64,000 bases of DNA from Marinifilum breve (GTDB lineage: Bacteria; Bacteroidota; Bacteroidia; Bacteroidales; Marinifilaceae). Shown here piece by piece: positions 17,692-27,026 of the stretch. The notes beneath the pieces were generated by a model that ran no database searches, had not been told where the DNA came from, and saw only the letters and a list, made by a program, of their open reading frames with translations. The number at the start of each line of letters is the position of its first letter. The stretch's first letter is position 1. The stretch lies in assembly GCF_003202155.1 (NCBI RefSeq), contig NZ_QFLI01000008.1, positions 1-64,000 on the forward strand. Reading direction: 5' to 3'. Made by a program: the position numbers and the translations under genes.

Positions 17692-18792
17692 CTATCGCTT
17701 CATCTGATAAAAGAATGGCAAAGGATCATTAATATCCCAAACATCGAAGGTTCGCTTGTTAAAGTCGAACAGAACTTTTAGCATGTGAATGGCTTCACTT
17801 GGATTCTTTAGGATCAGTACCATGTCTCGAAGTACATTAATCCATTTTACTGGTTTCGGATTTTTATACGCTACCAGTTTATGTCCCATTATATAAGCTA
17901 TCAATTCAGGATATTTCTTCTTCATGATTTTAATGAAACCAAATGGTCGAGGGTTCACTTCAAGCAAATACAATTGTCCATCTTTAATTTTAAACTCTAC
18001 ATCTAAAAAGCCGGTAAACTTTGTTTGATTCAGAACTGCCTCTGCCTGTTGTTTGATTTCCTTGGCATAGTTTCCAACATACTCCTCAACTACCGATGAA
18101 ACACCCGATCGGAAATGACGAACCTCGTTTACACAAATATCCAACTTCACAATTCCCTCGTCCACATAAGCACCATAGGAAAAGTTGTTTTTTAAATCCG
18201 CACCTAAAAAGTCCTGAGTAATGAGCGATGCCTTTTCCTGATCACTTACTATTTTAAGCAATTCAATCATTTCAGCAACATTCTCAATCAATTGAGTTTT
18301 AAATCTGGGCTTTTCAAACAGAAAGATATCCTTGTTCCATTTCACGATCTGAGGATAATGGAGTTGATTCACCAGTTTCTGATTTTCTACATCCATTAAA
18401 ATATGGGTCTGGGGAAACAACACCTCAACATTTTTTGCCAGCTGGTAAGTTTTGCTTTTGGTCATCAATTGTTCTATCGACACTTTATGCCCTGGCATCA
18501 CCTGATACAACTGAAAGAAGCGTGGAAAATGATTCATCAAAAAAGCCAAATAAAATCCACTGGCGATATATGCTTTTAATTTAGGATAAGTATTTGCCAA
18601 TGAATTCAATTCCAACACCAAATGCTCCTCGCTACGAATCGCTTTTTTCTCCCCATACTTCGAATGCATGGCAATTTCGTTTTTTCTGCCTACCAAAATT
18701 ACATGGTAATTCAAACGACTAAACTCCCGCACCAAAAACAAGGCCTGAGGTCCTGCACCTACAACTAATATTTTCTCTGAAAAATTTTTCAT
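17692..18792 (-). CDS. ATP-grasp domain protein
   Basis: 366 residues. An N-terminal nucleotide-binding fold begins KILVVGAGPQALFLVREFS. The ATP-grasp core has a central lysine region (YPQIVKWNKDIFLFEK) and the metal-binding motif YLLEVNPRPFGFIK near 280. ATP-grasp enzymes join a carboxylate to an amine or thiol through an acyl-phosphate. In this setting it may ligate an amino acid or organic acid to a sugar or carrier; that is inference. It lies 67 bp downstream of a CapK-like gene in the same direction. Confidence 0.8.
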   Translation of the reverse strand: MKNFSEKILVVGAGPQALFLVREFSRLNYHVILVGRKNEIAMHSKYGEKKAIRSEEHLVLELNSLANTYPKLKAYIASGFYLAFLMNHFPRFFQLYQVMPGHKVSIEQLMTKSKTYQLAKNVEVLFPQTHILMDVENQKLVNQLHYPQIVKWNKDIFLFEKPRFKTQLIENVAEMIELLKIVSDQEKASLITQDFLGADLKNNFSYGAYVDEGIVKLDICVNEVRHFRSGVSSVVEEYVGNYAKEIKQQAEAVLNQTKFTGFLDVEFKIKDGQLYLLEVNPRPFGFIKIMKKKYPELIAYIMGHKLVAYKNPKPVKWINVLRDMVLILKNPSEAIHMLKVLFDFNKRTFDVWDINDPLPFFYQMKR

Positions 18793-18859
18793 TGGTATTG
18801 ATGGTAGAAGATAAGGGTACGCTGTACCTAAATTCTTTAACGGATCAATTCTTAGCCTT

Positions 18860-20125
18860 CTACTTTAATTGAGAAACCACAAGATTAAATTTCCCCTTCG
18901 CTGTTCTAATCAACTGATCTGTTTCTATCTTGTCAAAACGAATCATGCATTCATCGCCAAGCAAATCACGCAAGTTCAATTCTATTACATCCAAATCACT
19001 TTTATCAAATCTCTTATCCGGTATCAGATTCACCCTTATAATGCCAGGTTCATCCTGAACAATTTGTGCTGCCAACAAGTTTCTGGCTTGCTTAAAGGCC
19101 AAATCAAGCCGACCAATTCGTTGACCATCTTTTAAAACAATGTAATCATCATCTCTGCCTTCAATCTTCTTGATCACGCAAATGCCATTGCTGCATTCCG
19201 CCAATTGCACCACATCATCTACTCGATAACGGATCAACGGAAAAGCGGAGTTGATAAAACTTGTGGTAATCAAATGATCATCTTCGAACTCGGTATGGGA
19301 ATACAATGGAAACTCCCGATACAATTCATCTTCGAACTGCCCCAATGCAACTGTTTGCTCAGCATTGCCATACCAATCGTATATTTTTGTATTCAGTGTT
19401 TTCTCAACAATATCTTTCTGGAATCCATGCAAAACCTCCGATGATGTAAAAGCAATCGGAATGTCTAAACTCAAATCTTTCTTGTGCAATTCTGTCGCCA
19501 GAATGTGCATAGAACTCGGATAGGCTTTAATTACCTTAGGATTAAAATCTTTTATCAGCTTGTAGTATTCATCAATTCTTTCCGACTTTAAGTGATAGGA
19601 TGACAAATACAATACATTATTGCTCTTATCGTAATAAGAAAAAGTATTCCGGTCTAAAGTTCCTCTTAAGGATACAACCGGATCACCCAAATGATAACCA
19701 TGCATTTGCTGGAAAAAGTGACCGTAGGCATACTCTTTTATCGTAGATGAAAAGTCTCTGTAAACCTGTAATGGTGTACCTGTTGTTCCACTTGAATAAG
19801 CTTTAAATACACACAATCTGGATTTAGCCAACATCAACTTTGCATGATTACGAACATCTACCTTTGAAATAATGGGCAGTTTGCTCTTATCACTCAAATC
19901 CTTAACCGAATGAAGGTTTAACCCATGCTTTTTGTAGAATTGTTTGTAAAACTCCGTATTGCTATAAGCATTTCGATATTGCTTGACGAACTCCTCGCTT
20001 TTCAGTTCTAAAATCTCAGCTTTAGACATTTGATCCAGTTCAATAATCCGTCTCAATTCGCGCTCGAATGCTTTGCCAAATTTTATCTTATAGGCAATCA
20101 AATCTTTAATTAACTGTACTGCCAT
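18860..20125 (-). CDS. CapK/PaaK-like adenylate-forming enzyme (copy 1)
   Basis: 421 residues. The AMP-binding loop SSGTTGTP is at 111-118, and later conserved elements are AYPSSMHIL, FTSSEVL, DWYGNAEQTVALGQ and FPLIRYRVDD. The family resembles phenylacetate-CoA ligase; CapK homologues occur in capsule loci. It probably activates a carboxylic acid as an acyl-adenylate for later transfer to the polysaccharide. It is a clear paralogue of the next upstream gene along most of its length. No carrier-protein gene was noticed nearby. Confidence 0.85.
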   Translation of the reverse strand: MAVQLIKDLIAYKIKFGKAFERELRRIIELDQMSKAEILELKSEEFVKQYRNAYSNTEFYKQFYKKHGLNLHSVKDLSDKSKLPIISKVDVRNHAKLMLAKSRLCVFKAYSSGTTGTPLQVYRDFSSTIKEYAYGHFFQQMHGYHLGDPVVSLRGTLDRNTFSYYDKSNNVLYLSSYHLKSERIDEYYKLIKDFNPKVIKAYPSSMHILATELHKKDLSLDIPIAFTSSEVLHGFQKDIVEKTLNTKIYDWYGNAEQTVALGQFEDELYREFPLYSHTEFEDDHLITTSFINSAFPLIRYRVDDVVQLAECSNGICVIKKIEGRDDDYIVLKDGQRIGRLDLAFKQARNLLAAQIVQDEPGIIRVNLIPDKRFDKSDLDVIELNLRDLLGDECMIRFDKIETDQLIRTAKGKFNLVVSQLK

Positions 20126-20141
20126 ATCTTCAATAAACTAA

Positions 20142-20235
20142 CCACGAATTCCACAATTTTCACGAATTATAAATCATCAAACAATTCACATAAACCAAAA
20201 TATGAATCTGTTCGTGTAACCTGTGAAATTCGTGG
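20142..20235. repeat. imperfect inverted repeat between the two capK-like genes
   Basis: Nine-bp arms CCACGAATT (20142-20150) and AATTCGTGG (20227-20235), extended inward by CACA/TGTG and by a second CACGAA/TTCGTG pair. It fills most of the gap between the paralogous genes. Confidence 0.65.
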
Positions 20236-20248
20236 CTTATAATTCTTT

Positions 20249-21577
20249 TTAAGCTGTATCTATCTCCTTCAAAATCTCCTTGGCCGCAGCATCCTTATCC
20301 TTGGTATCCAAATAGGAAACCATCAAATTAAACTTTCCTGCCTTTGTTTTTATGATCTGATCTTCTGTTATCTCATTGTAATGAATCTTACAATCTTCTG
20401 TTACCAACTGAGTAAGATTCTTTAGCAATTCTGCTTTGTTTTGCTTTGTAAAATTGTAATCAGGTATAATATTCAAATCGATTTCACCTGGCACTTTCTG
20501 TACAATTTGTGCAGCCAGAATATTTTTAATGTTGTTGAAATTAAACGCATGATCCAACAAGCCAATCTGCTGTCCATTCTTTAATCTTACATATTGGTTG
20601 TCGCGACCTATTATTCGTTCCGTGCAGCAACGAATGCAACTCGCATCGCACTTTAACTTGATGATATCATCAACCTGGTAACGAATCAATGGGAATGATT
20701 TGTTGATGAAACCCGTGGTGATGATGTGATTCTCTTTTACCTCAATGTGCCCATACAAGGGAACATCTTGATACAAGTTTTCTTTTACCTGTCCCAAAGC
20801 AATGGTTTGCTCCGAATTTCCATACCAATCAATCACTTTGGAATGTAGTATCCTTTCAATAATTCTTCTTTGCCAATCGTGTAATACTTCAGAGGAAGTA
20901 AAAGCAATCGGGATGTGCAAATCCAATCCTTTCTTGTACAATTCCGTCGACAAAATCTGCAATGAACTTGGATAAGCCTTAACCACTTTGGGTTCAAACT
21001 CCTTAATCAATTCATAATACTTTAGGATGTTCTTCTCGTTCAGATTATAACTCGATAGGTGCAATGTATTCAAGGCCTTATCGAACCTCGAAATTTCATC
21101 TTTGTCCAAATCTCCTTTTATTGAAATCACCTTATCGCCAAGATTGTATCCATGGATATTCTGGAAATAGTATCCGTAAGAATACTCCTTACATACCGAT
21201 TGGTAATCTCTATACAGTTTCAAAGGCGAACCTGTTGTTCCACTTGTGAAGGCCTTGTAAACAAACAAACGGTTTGTCGTCAACAAATCATCAACACGAT
21301 GCCTAATATCATCTTTGGTAATGATTGGTATTTTCTCTGCGTCATCAATCGACCTTACTGAGTTAACTCCTAATCCATGCTTTCGATACAACTCATTGTA
21401 GAACTTGGAGTTTAGATAGGCGTTTCGATATTGCTTTACAAATTCTTTGTTTTTTAATTCTGATAGTTGGGATTCACTAATTGAGTATAGCTCCTTAATT
21501 CTTTTCAATTCCTTTTCGAACCCAATACCAAATTTAATTTTGCTCAAAAAGTAATCCCTTATTCCCCTGTAGTTCAT
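20249..21577 (-). CDS. CapK/PaaK-like adenylate-forming enzyme (copy 2)
   Basis: 442 residues, paralogous to the gene downstream of it. The AMP-binding loop TSGTTGSPL, AYPSSLQIL, FTSSEVLHDWQ, DWYGNSEQTIALGQ and FPLIRYQVDD align with the first copy. A short cysteine-containing insert (CDASCIRCC, about 310) and a longer C-terminal tail distinguish it. The start overlaps the GT4 gene by 44 bp, so translation is probably coupled. Two diverged copies suggest activation of two different acids or a heterodimer; neither can be decided from sequence. Confidence 0.85.
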   Translation of the reverse strand: MNYRGIRDYFLSKIKFGIGFEKELKRIKELYSISESQLSELKNKEFVKQYRNAYLNSKFYNELYRKHGLGVNSVRSIDDAEKIPIITKDDIRHRVDDLLTTNRLFVYKAFTSGTTGSPLKLYRDYQSVCKEYSYGYYFQNIHGYNLGDKVISIKGDLDKDEISRFDKALNTLHLSSYNLNEKNILKYYELIKEFEPKVVKAYPSSLQILSTELYKKGLDLHIPIAFTSSEVLHDWQRRIIERILHSKVIDWYGNSEQTIALGQVKENLYQDVPLYGHIEVKENHIITTGFINKSFPLIRYQVDDIIKLKCDASCIRCCTERIIGRDNQYVRLKNGQQIGLLDHAFNFNNIKNILAAQIVQKVPGEIDLNIIPDYNFTKQNKAELLKNLTQLVTEDCKIHYNEITEDQIIKTKAGKFNLMVSYLDTKDKDAAAKEILKEIDTA

Positions 21578-22616
21578 GGTAGATTGAGAATAATGTTTTT
21601 AATACACGATCTGGATAAAAATCAACAACTGTTCTTGTTGAATTTTGTGAGTAGTTTTTGCAAAGACCTTTATTGGTCATCAACTTAACGATTGCATTTT
21701 TAATGGCTCTTTGATTACCGGGAACCACAAGTATTCCATTTCTCCCTTTGTGAATGAGATCGGGAATCCCTCCCACTTTACTTGATATGATTGGCAATCC
21801 ATAACTCATGGCTTCCAGTATCGACAAAGGCAAACCTTCTTTATAGGATGGCAGAATAAATGCATCCGATGATCGAAACAATTCTTCTTTCTTTTCTTCG
21901 TTGGCCCAACCTTTAAAATGAACGATACTCTGCATCTTCCATTTCGAAATGGTGTTGGTCAATCGATCCACTTCACCATTTCCGGCAATCACAAGCTCCA
22001 GTTTATCTTCAAATTGCTCCCTGTTTTTAGCGATCACTTTAATCAAGTCGAAAATGCCTTTGTTGTCACCAATCAATCCCAGGAAAAACAATCTAAATTT
22101 ATCGCCGGGTGGTTTTCTCTCCGTATTCAGTGGAGGAAGAATCATATTATTTAGGATTTTGATATGTTTCGGCTTAAAAGCACTGGTATAAAAATGCTTC
22201 CATTTTTCCGACAAGCAAATTACCAGGTCTGCCGAGTTGATTACATATCGAATTCTGCGCTGAATGAACTTTGATGATCCTAGGTAAAAATCCCGAAAAC
22301 CTCCTCCATGTATGTGGTAAATGATTTTCTTATTGGAAAAGGCTCTTGCAAAGACATACAGAATGTACTTCCTGTAAAAACTACCTTTTGATGCCCCATG
22401 AATGTGAAGAATCTTAATATCCCGATCTTTAATCAGAATCCACAACAACTCCACAATACAAAATGGGAACCACAAGGTATTCATCAATTTGGATTGAAAC
22501 CGATGCGTAACCAAAACCTTAAAGTTTGACATGTGCTTCGAATAATTGTTCACACACAAACCAATTCCCCCTTTCGAATTCTGATTACCCGGTGCTATGT
22601 AAAGAACTTCCTTCAT
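21534..22616 (-). CDS. glycosyltransferase family 4
   Basis: 360 residues, GT-B fold. The N-terminal acceptor domain starts VLYIAPGNQNSKGGIGLCVNNYSKH. The C-terminal donor-binding domain has FFLGLIGDNKGIFDLI and the E(x7)E motif in FILPSYKEGLPLSILEAMSYGLPIISSKVGGIPDLI. It should add one sugar of the repeat unit at the cytoplasmic membrane face. The gene lies 14 bp after the deacetylase gene. The donor sugar is not predictable. Confidence 0.93.
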   Translation of the reverse strand: MKEVLYIAPGNQNSKGGIGLCVNNYSKHMSNFKVLVTHRFQSKLMNTLWFPFCIVELLWILIKDRDIKILHIHGASKGSFYRKYILYVFARAFSNKKIIYHIHGGGFRDFYLGSSKFIQRRIRYVINSADLVICLSEKWKHFYTSAFKPKHIKILNNMILPPLNTERKPPGDKFRLFFLGLIGDNKGIFDLIKVIAKNREQFEDKLELVIAGNGEVDRLTNTISKWKMQSIVHFKGWANEEKKEELFRSSDAFILPSYKEGLPLSILEAMSYGLPIISSKVGGIPDLIHKGRNGILVVPGNQRAIKNAIVKLMTNKGLCKNYSQNSTRTVVDFYPDRVLKTLFSIYHELQGNKGLLFEQN

Positions 22617-22630
22617 TCTTTTAATTGATT

Positions 22631-23542
22631 TTAACTCCCTGATAATTTAGGATTGAATAGCAATGACTGCTTTTGCTGCAGCGGCTGAACAAATTTGTGC
22701 CAAACCCGAAGCATACGTGCAATGTTCTCATATTTTCCTCCATGCGAATTGATGGATACTCTTGGGATTTGGAACTCAGAATTGAAGTTCGAATTCAATT
22801 CTGGATTTACTGTAAAAGCCATCTTGTAATTGTACTTCTTCAGCAAGCTCAAATCTCTTTGGTTATAGTCACCATTGGGAAAGGAAAACGAATTAATATC
22901 AACCGACAACCACTCTTCCAATGTTTTTTTAGATTCTCGATACTCAAAATCCAATTCCTCATCCGAACATTGTATCGTAATCGGGTGATGATAGGTATGA
23001 GATCCAATTGTAATTAATGGATTATCCTTTAAGCGTTTTAACTCTGACAGTTCAATGCAAGATCTCTTTAAATCATATCTGGAAGCCGCACCTCGGATTA
23101 TCTGCATCCTTCTATCGTTTGGCAATTTCTTCAGTTCTTCAACTGATTTATATTCTCTACTCTCCTCTACCACTTTAGCCGCATACTCCCACCAAAAGTT
23201 TCCTGACATTACAGGTCGTACAGGAATAAAGAAAGTTGCTGGTATTTGATATTTTTCAAGAACCGGAATCAATTTTAAATTGCCTTTCCAGCCATCATCA
23301 AAAGAAACAAAAGCAGTTCTTCCTTCTACATCCTTCTCTCCACTAATGATCTGAAAATATTCTTCCTCCGAAATAAACCTGAAACCTTTCGAAAGCAAAA
23401 AGCCAATGATTCCTTTAAAAAGCAAAAGCGAAGGATTGTGAAAATAGATGGATAACACCTGCTTATCGAAGTGCTTTAAAGCTGACTTTCCAAATATCAA
23501 CAACAATAGGTATCCTAGTATGTTGGCAATTAGTTTCTTCAT
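22631..23542 (-). CDS. polysaccharide deacetylase (NodB domain)
   Basis: 303 residues. The N-terminal hydrophobic stretch (LIANILGYLLLLIFGKSAL) may anchor it in the membrane. The NodB motifs are visible: FVSFDDGWKGN (motif 1, Asp-Asp) and ITIGSHTYHHP (motif 2, metal-binding histidines), followed by FSFPNGDYNQ. It should remove acetyl groups from N-acetyl sugars of the polymer or its precursor. It overlaps the first GNAT-like gene by 4 bp, which links deacetylation with N-acylation by those proteins (inference). Confidence 0.9.
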   Translation of the reverse strand: MKKLIANILGYLLLLIFGKSALKHFDKQVLSIYFHNPSLLLFKGIIGFLLSKGFRFISEEEYFQIISGEKDVEGRTAFVSFDDGWKGNLKLIPVLEKYQIPATFFIPVRPVMSGNFWWEYAAKVVEESREYKSVEELKKLPNDRRMQIIRGAASRYDLKRSCIELSELKRLKDNPLITIGSHTYHHPITIQCSDEELDFEYRESKKTLEEWLSVDINSFSFPNGDYNQRDLSLLKKYNYKMAFTVNPELNSNFNSEFQIPRVSINSHGGKYENIARMLRVWHKFVQPLQQKQSLLFNPKLSGS

Positions 23543-24615
23543 ACGTATTCTTCTACTCCTTCAAATTCTTGCTTAGATTTCTGATCAGATTTCTTTGCTT
23601 TATACAAAACAAAAGGCTTTGCTAATAATGACTTCAGTCGATTCTGTAGTCCGAAACACATGTAAAAAGGCATTGCAGTCTTTGTGAACTGAAATTTATA
23701 AACATCCATACCTACTCCGAACGAGTATTTCTCTTTGTGCAGAGAAAAGGACTTTCGAATGTTACAATCCATACATTGAACGCCTACTCCATAAATTCTG
23801 TAATCCCTATCGAAAGCACAATCAATGGCTATCCTGGCATTATCACAATCTATATTTGCCACATAAGCAACCGGGTAATCATTAAACTTGGCAAACATCA
23901 CATGCGATGGAAACTTACTGTACAAACTTTTGTGAAACTTTTCCTTGTTTTCATCATCGTATACAAAGCTTTTTCCATCCAACATTTTTGATTTCGATAT
24001 TCTTTTGATGGTCTCAAAATTGGTTGAATTGATTTCTTCGTAAGACAGACTTAAACGAAATCCATCCTTTTCGATTTTTCGTAAGGTTCTATCTAACTTC
24101 TTCCGAAACTTCTTGGCATAAACCTTTTGGGCAAACTCATTGTAATCCTTATAATCCGATATACAAATCATTGGAGCTCCCGAATATCGATACATTTTAA
24201 AATCTTTTGTCAGAATCGATTTTTTAGGAACATACTTGAAAAAAATGAAGTGATAACGAATGTTCTTTTTGATCCAATTAAGAAGTTGTTTCGTAAAACC
24301 AGAGTCTAATTCTTTAAGTACAATTAAATCATGCCCAATACAAGACCATTGCTGCCCAAGGAACTCAATAAATTCGAGCTTAATACATTTGCAAAACTTA
24401 CGAATTAACTTTACTAGAGGAATAATGGCAACCAATTGGTCACTCTCATAACCAGTCACAATATAGGCTTGCTTTTGAAAGCCGATTACATTGTTTTCCA
24501 CTTTCTTGAAAACCTCATACCAACTGTAAATCCATTCGAATCGGTTACTAGGAAAATTTGCTTTGTATTCTAGGTTCTCAAGTTCTTTTATTGAAATGGT
24601 TTTAAAATTATACAT
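23539..24615 (-). CDS. GNAT/FemAB-like acyltransferase, paralogue 1
   Basis: 358 residues. It has the layout of the Acetyltransf_6 (CelD/BcsL-like, FemAB-related) family. Shared signatures with its two neighbours are EFLGQQWS (about 84-91), YAKKFRKKLDRT, KMLDGKSF and YSFGVGMDVYKFQFT near the C-terminus. The family transfers acyl or aminoacyl groups to amino groups. There is no signal peptide, so the enzyme probably works in the cytoplasm on lipid-linked precursors. First expressed of none: it is the last of three tandem copies in transcript order and is coupled by ATGA to the deacetylase gene. Confidence 0.82.
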   Translation of the reverse strand: MYNFKTISIKELENLEYKANFPSNRFEWIYSWYEVFKKVENNVIGFQKQAYIVTGYESDQLVAIIPLVKLIRKFCKCIKLEFIEFLGQQWSCIGHDLIVLKELDSGFTKQLLNWIKKNIRYHFIFFKYVPKKSILTKDFKMYRYSGAPMICISDYKDYNEFAQKVYAKKFRKKLDRTLRKIEKDGFRLSLSYEEINSTNFETIKRISKSKMLDGKSFVYDDENKEKFHKSLYSKFPSHVMFAKFNDYPVAYVANIDCDNARIAIDCAFDRDYRIYGVGVQCMDCNIRKSFSLHKEKYSFGVGMDVYKFQFTKTAMPFYMCFGLQNRLKSLLAKPFVLYKAKKSDQKSKQEFEGVEEYV

Positions 24616-24653
24616 TAGATTTTAGGGTTTTAACTCTTTAGGATAATACCATT

Positions 24654-25832
24654 CTACATTTCAACACGTTCAGTAATGTTTATTTTATTATTAGAAATCT
24701 TATTGTTCGTTTTTATTTTTAATTCTTCCTTGATTCTACTCTTTTGCTTATTCCTTTGAATGATTGCAGATATCTTTTGGATTTTCGATTGAACCTCTTT
24801 GTCTGCTTTGATCAATCTGTATTTGAAGTATGGCAAAGCCAATAAAGATTTTAAACTGATTTTGTAATCAAAACACATAAAGAATTGGTCCATATCGTCA
24901 CAAAACCTGAACTTATAGGAATCATGTCCCATCCCCAATGACAATTTCTTCATTTTATCATCAAATGCATTCTTGATAAAAGAATCAACACATCGTATTC
25001 CAATACCATATTTTCGGTACCTCCTATTAAAGGAAGAGTCAATTCCCAATCGCTTCCCTTGCCAATCAATTGAAGTAGAATATGCAACAAGCTCATCATT
25101 TAGCTTTAGCAATAATATCTGAGATGGAAAACGCTTATAAATGCTTAAATGAAATGCTTCTTTTTCCGAGTTGCCGTATAAAAAACTTTTGCCATCTATC
25201 TCCTTTGATTTTGAGATATGCTTGATCAATTGTAAATTTTCTTTACTGATTTCTTTAACCTCTATGGTAAACTCCAAGTTCTCTCTTGATAATTTTCTAG
25301 TGGTGCGCTTAAGTTCTTCTCTAAACTTTTTTGAGTATACCTTTTTAGTGAAATCTGGATATCCTTCATATCTATTCAATTGTATACAAGGCGCTACTGA
25401 ATAATGAAATAATCTGAAACACTTCATCAATTCGGACTGCTTTGGTATGTACTTTAGAAAAATGAAATCATAAGAAATGTTTTTCCTGATCCAACCTCGC
25501 AATTCACGATAAAAAAGTTGATCAACTTCATCTACTATCAAAATATCATTCCCTAAGCTAGACCATTGTTGACCAAAAAATTCGAGAAAGGATATGCGAA
25601 TAAACTTAAAGTATGTCCTCACTAATTTTAATAATGGAACAATCGCAGTTAACCTGTTCTCCTTATAAACAAGAATGATGACGGGTTTCTTTTTAAACCC
25701 AACGATATTGTTTTCCACTTTCTCAAAAACCTGATACCAACTATAAATCCATTCAAATCTACAGCTAGGACAATTGGCATTGTATTCAAGCTTTTCGAGT
25801 TCTTCAATTGTAATGGTTTCGAAACGATACAT
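24654..25832 (-). CDS. GNAT/FemAB-like acyltransferase, paralogue 2
   Basis: 392 residues from the ATG at 25832. An ATG 15 bp upstream exists, but alignment with the two neighbours (MYRFETITIEELEKLEY against MYNFKTISIKELENLEY) favours this start. Shared motifs are FLEFFGQQWSSLGNDI, KKFREELKRTTRKL, EIDGKSFLYG and LSLGMGHDSYKFRF. A lysine- and asparagine-rich C-terminal tail of about 50 residues follows the domain. It is the middle gene of the tandem triplet, 38-41 bp from each neighbour. The substrate is unknown. Confidence 0.82.
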   Translation of the reverse strand: MYRFETITIEELEKLEYNANCPSCRFEWIYSWYQVFEKVENNIVGFKKKPVIILVYKENRLTAIVPLLKLVRTYFKFIRISFLEFFGQQWSSLGNDILIVDEVDQLFYRELRGWIRKNISYDFIFLKYIPKQSELMKCFRLFHYSVAPCIQLNRYEGYPDFTKKVYSKKFREELKRTTRKLSRENLEFTIEVKEISKENLQLIKHISKSKEIDGKSFLYGNSEKEAFHLSIYKRFPSQILLLKLNDELVAYSTSIDWQGKRLGIDSSFNRRYRKYGIGIRCVDSFIKNAFDDKMKKLSLGMGHDSYKFRFCDDMDQFFMCFDYKISLKSLLALPYFKYRLIKADKEVQSKIQKISAIIQRNKQKSRIKEELKIKTNNKISNNKINITERVEM

Positions 25833-25873
25833 TCTACTTTGGGGCATTAAATTTATTTGTGTGCTTTATAAAT

Positions 25874-27016
25874 CTACATCTCAATGCTTTCAACAAAACT
25901 TATTTTGTCTTTAGAGGTCTTATTATTCTTCTGTTCATTTTTTAATTGCTGCTTCTTTCTATTCATGACTGCAGTAACATCCCGATTCATCTTTTTTATT
26001 CGATAATGAAAATAAGGCAACACCAATAAGGACTTCAATCTGATTTTAAAGTCATAACACATAAAAAACTCTTCTATACAATTAGTAAACTGAAATTTAT
26101 AGGTATCCATCCCCAATCCGAAAGATAACTTCTGAACATTGTCTTCAAAGCCAGCACGAATTACCTGATCAACACAATGAATTCCGACTCCATATTTTCT
26201 AAACTTTCTATCAAAAGCAGCGTCAACACCAATTCTTTGCCCATTAATATCTATTAAGGTACCATAAGCTACAGCTTCACCATTAAACTTGATAAAAACT
26301 ACTTTTGACGGGTTCTGTCTGTAGATCTTTAAATGGAAATCTTCTTTGAGTTTGTTCTCGTACAAGTCCATTTTCCCATCAGTTGTTTTACTTGCCGATA
26401 TATTCCTTATAATGGCTAAACTGTATTCATCAATTTCATGTTGTTCCACCTCCATTTTAAAGCCATCTCTTTTAATTCTTCTGTAAGTTCTGCGAAGATC
26501 TTCTCTGAATTTTCTGGAGTATACTTTTAATCGAAACCTTTCGTAATCTGAAAAAGAGGACGTTTGAACAAACGGAGCTCCTGCATACCTATAAAAACGA
26601 AACTTCGATTTTAACCTACTGCTCGCCGGAAGATATTTCAAGAATAAAAAATGATAGGAAATATTTCTTTTGATCCAACTGTACAACTCTTCAACAAAAC
26701 CATCCTCAAGTTTCCTGATGACAATAATATCGTGCCCCATTCCCGACCATTGTTGTCCAAGAAATTCAAGAAACTGCAACTTAAAATATTTGAAATAGGT
26801 TCGCGTTAGTCTCATTAAAGGAACAAGAGCCACCAGCTTATTTCCCTCATAAGCAGTAACGATGTAAGCTTTTTTATCAGCTCCAAAATGGTTATCGTCG
26901 TGCTTTTTGAATGTATGATACCAATCAGCTATCCATGAAGTCTGAGATCCAGGAAACTTACTGAAATACTCAATCTTCTGAAGGTCTTCTAATGTAATTA
27001 AACTAAAGCTATACAT
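25874..27016 (-). CDS. GNAT/FemAB-like acyltransferase, paralogue 3
   Basis: 380 residues, starting MYSFSLITLEDLQKIEY. Shared motifs are FLEFLGQQWSGMGHDII, YSRKFREDLRRTYRRI, KTTDGKMDLY and LSFGLGMDTYKFQFT. A basic C-terminal tail resembles that of paralogue 2. It is the first of the triplet in transcript order and lies 10 bp after the Wzy-like gene. The three proteins are clearly homologous but differ enough for the duplication to be old, so they may use different acyl donors or acceptor positions. Confidence 0.82.
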   Translation of the reverse strand: MYSFSLITLEDLQKIEYFSKFPGSQTSWIADWYHTFKKHDDNHFGADKKAYIVTAYEGNKLVALVPLMRLTRTYFKYFKLQFLEFLGQQWSGMGHDIIVIRKLEDGFVEELYSWIKRNISYHFLFLKYLPASSRLKSKFRFYRYAGAPFVQTSSFSDYERFRLKVYSRKFREDLRRTYRRIKRDGFKMEVEQHEIDEYSLAIIRNISASKTTDGKMDLYENKLKEDFHLKIYRQNPSKVVFIKFNGEAVAYGTLIDINGQRIGVDAAFDRKFRKYGVGIHCVDQVIRAGFEDNVQKLSFGLGMDTYKFQFTNCIEEFFMCYDFKIRLKSLLVLPYFHYRIKKMNRDVTAVMNRKKQQLKNEQKNNKTSKDKISFVESIEM

Positions 27017-27026
27017 TGATGTAATC

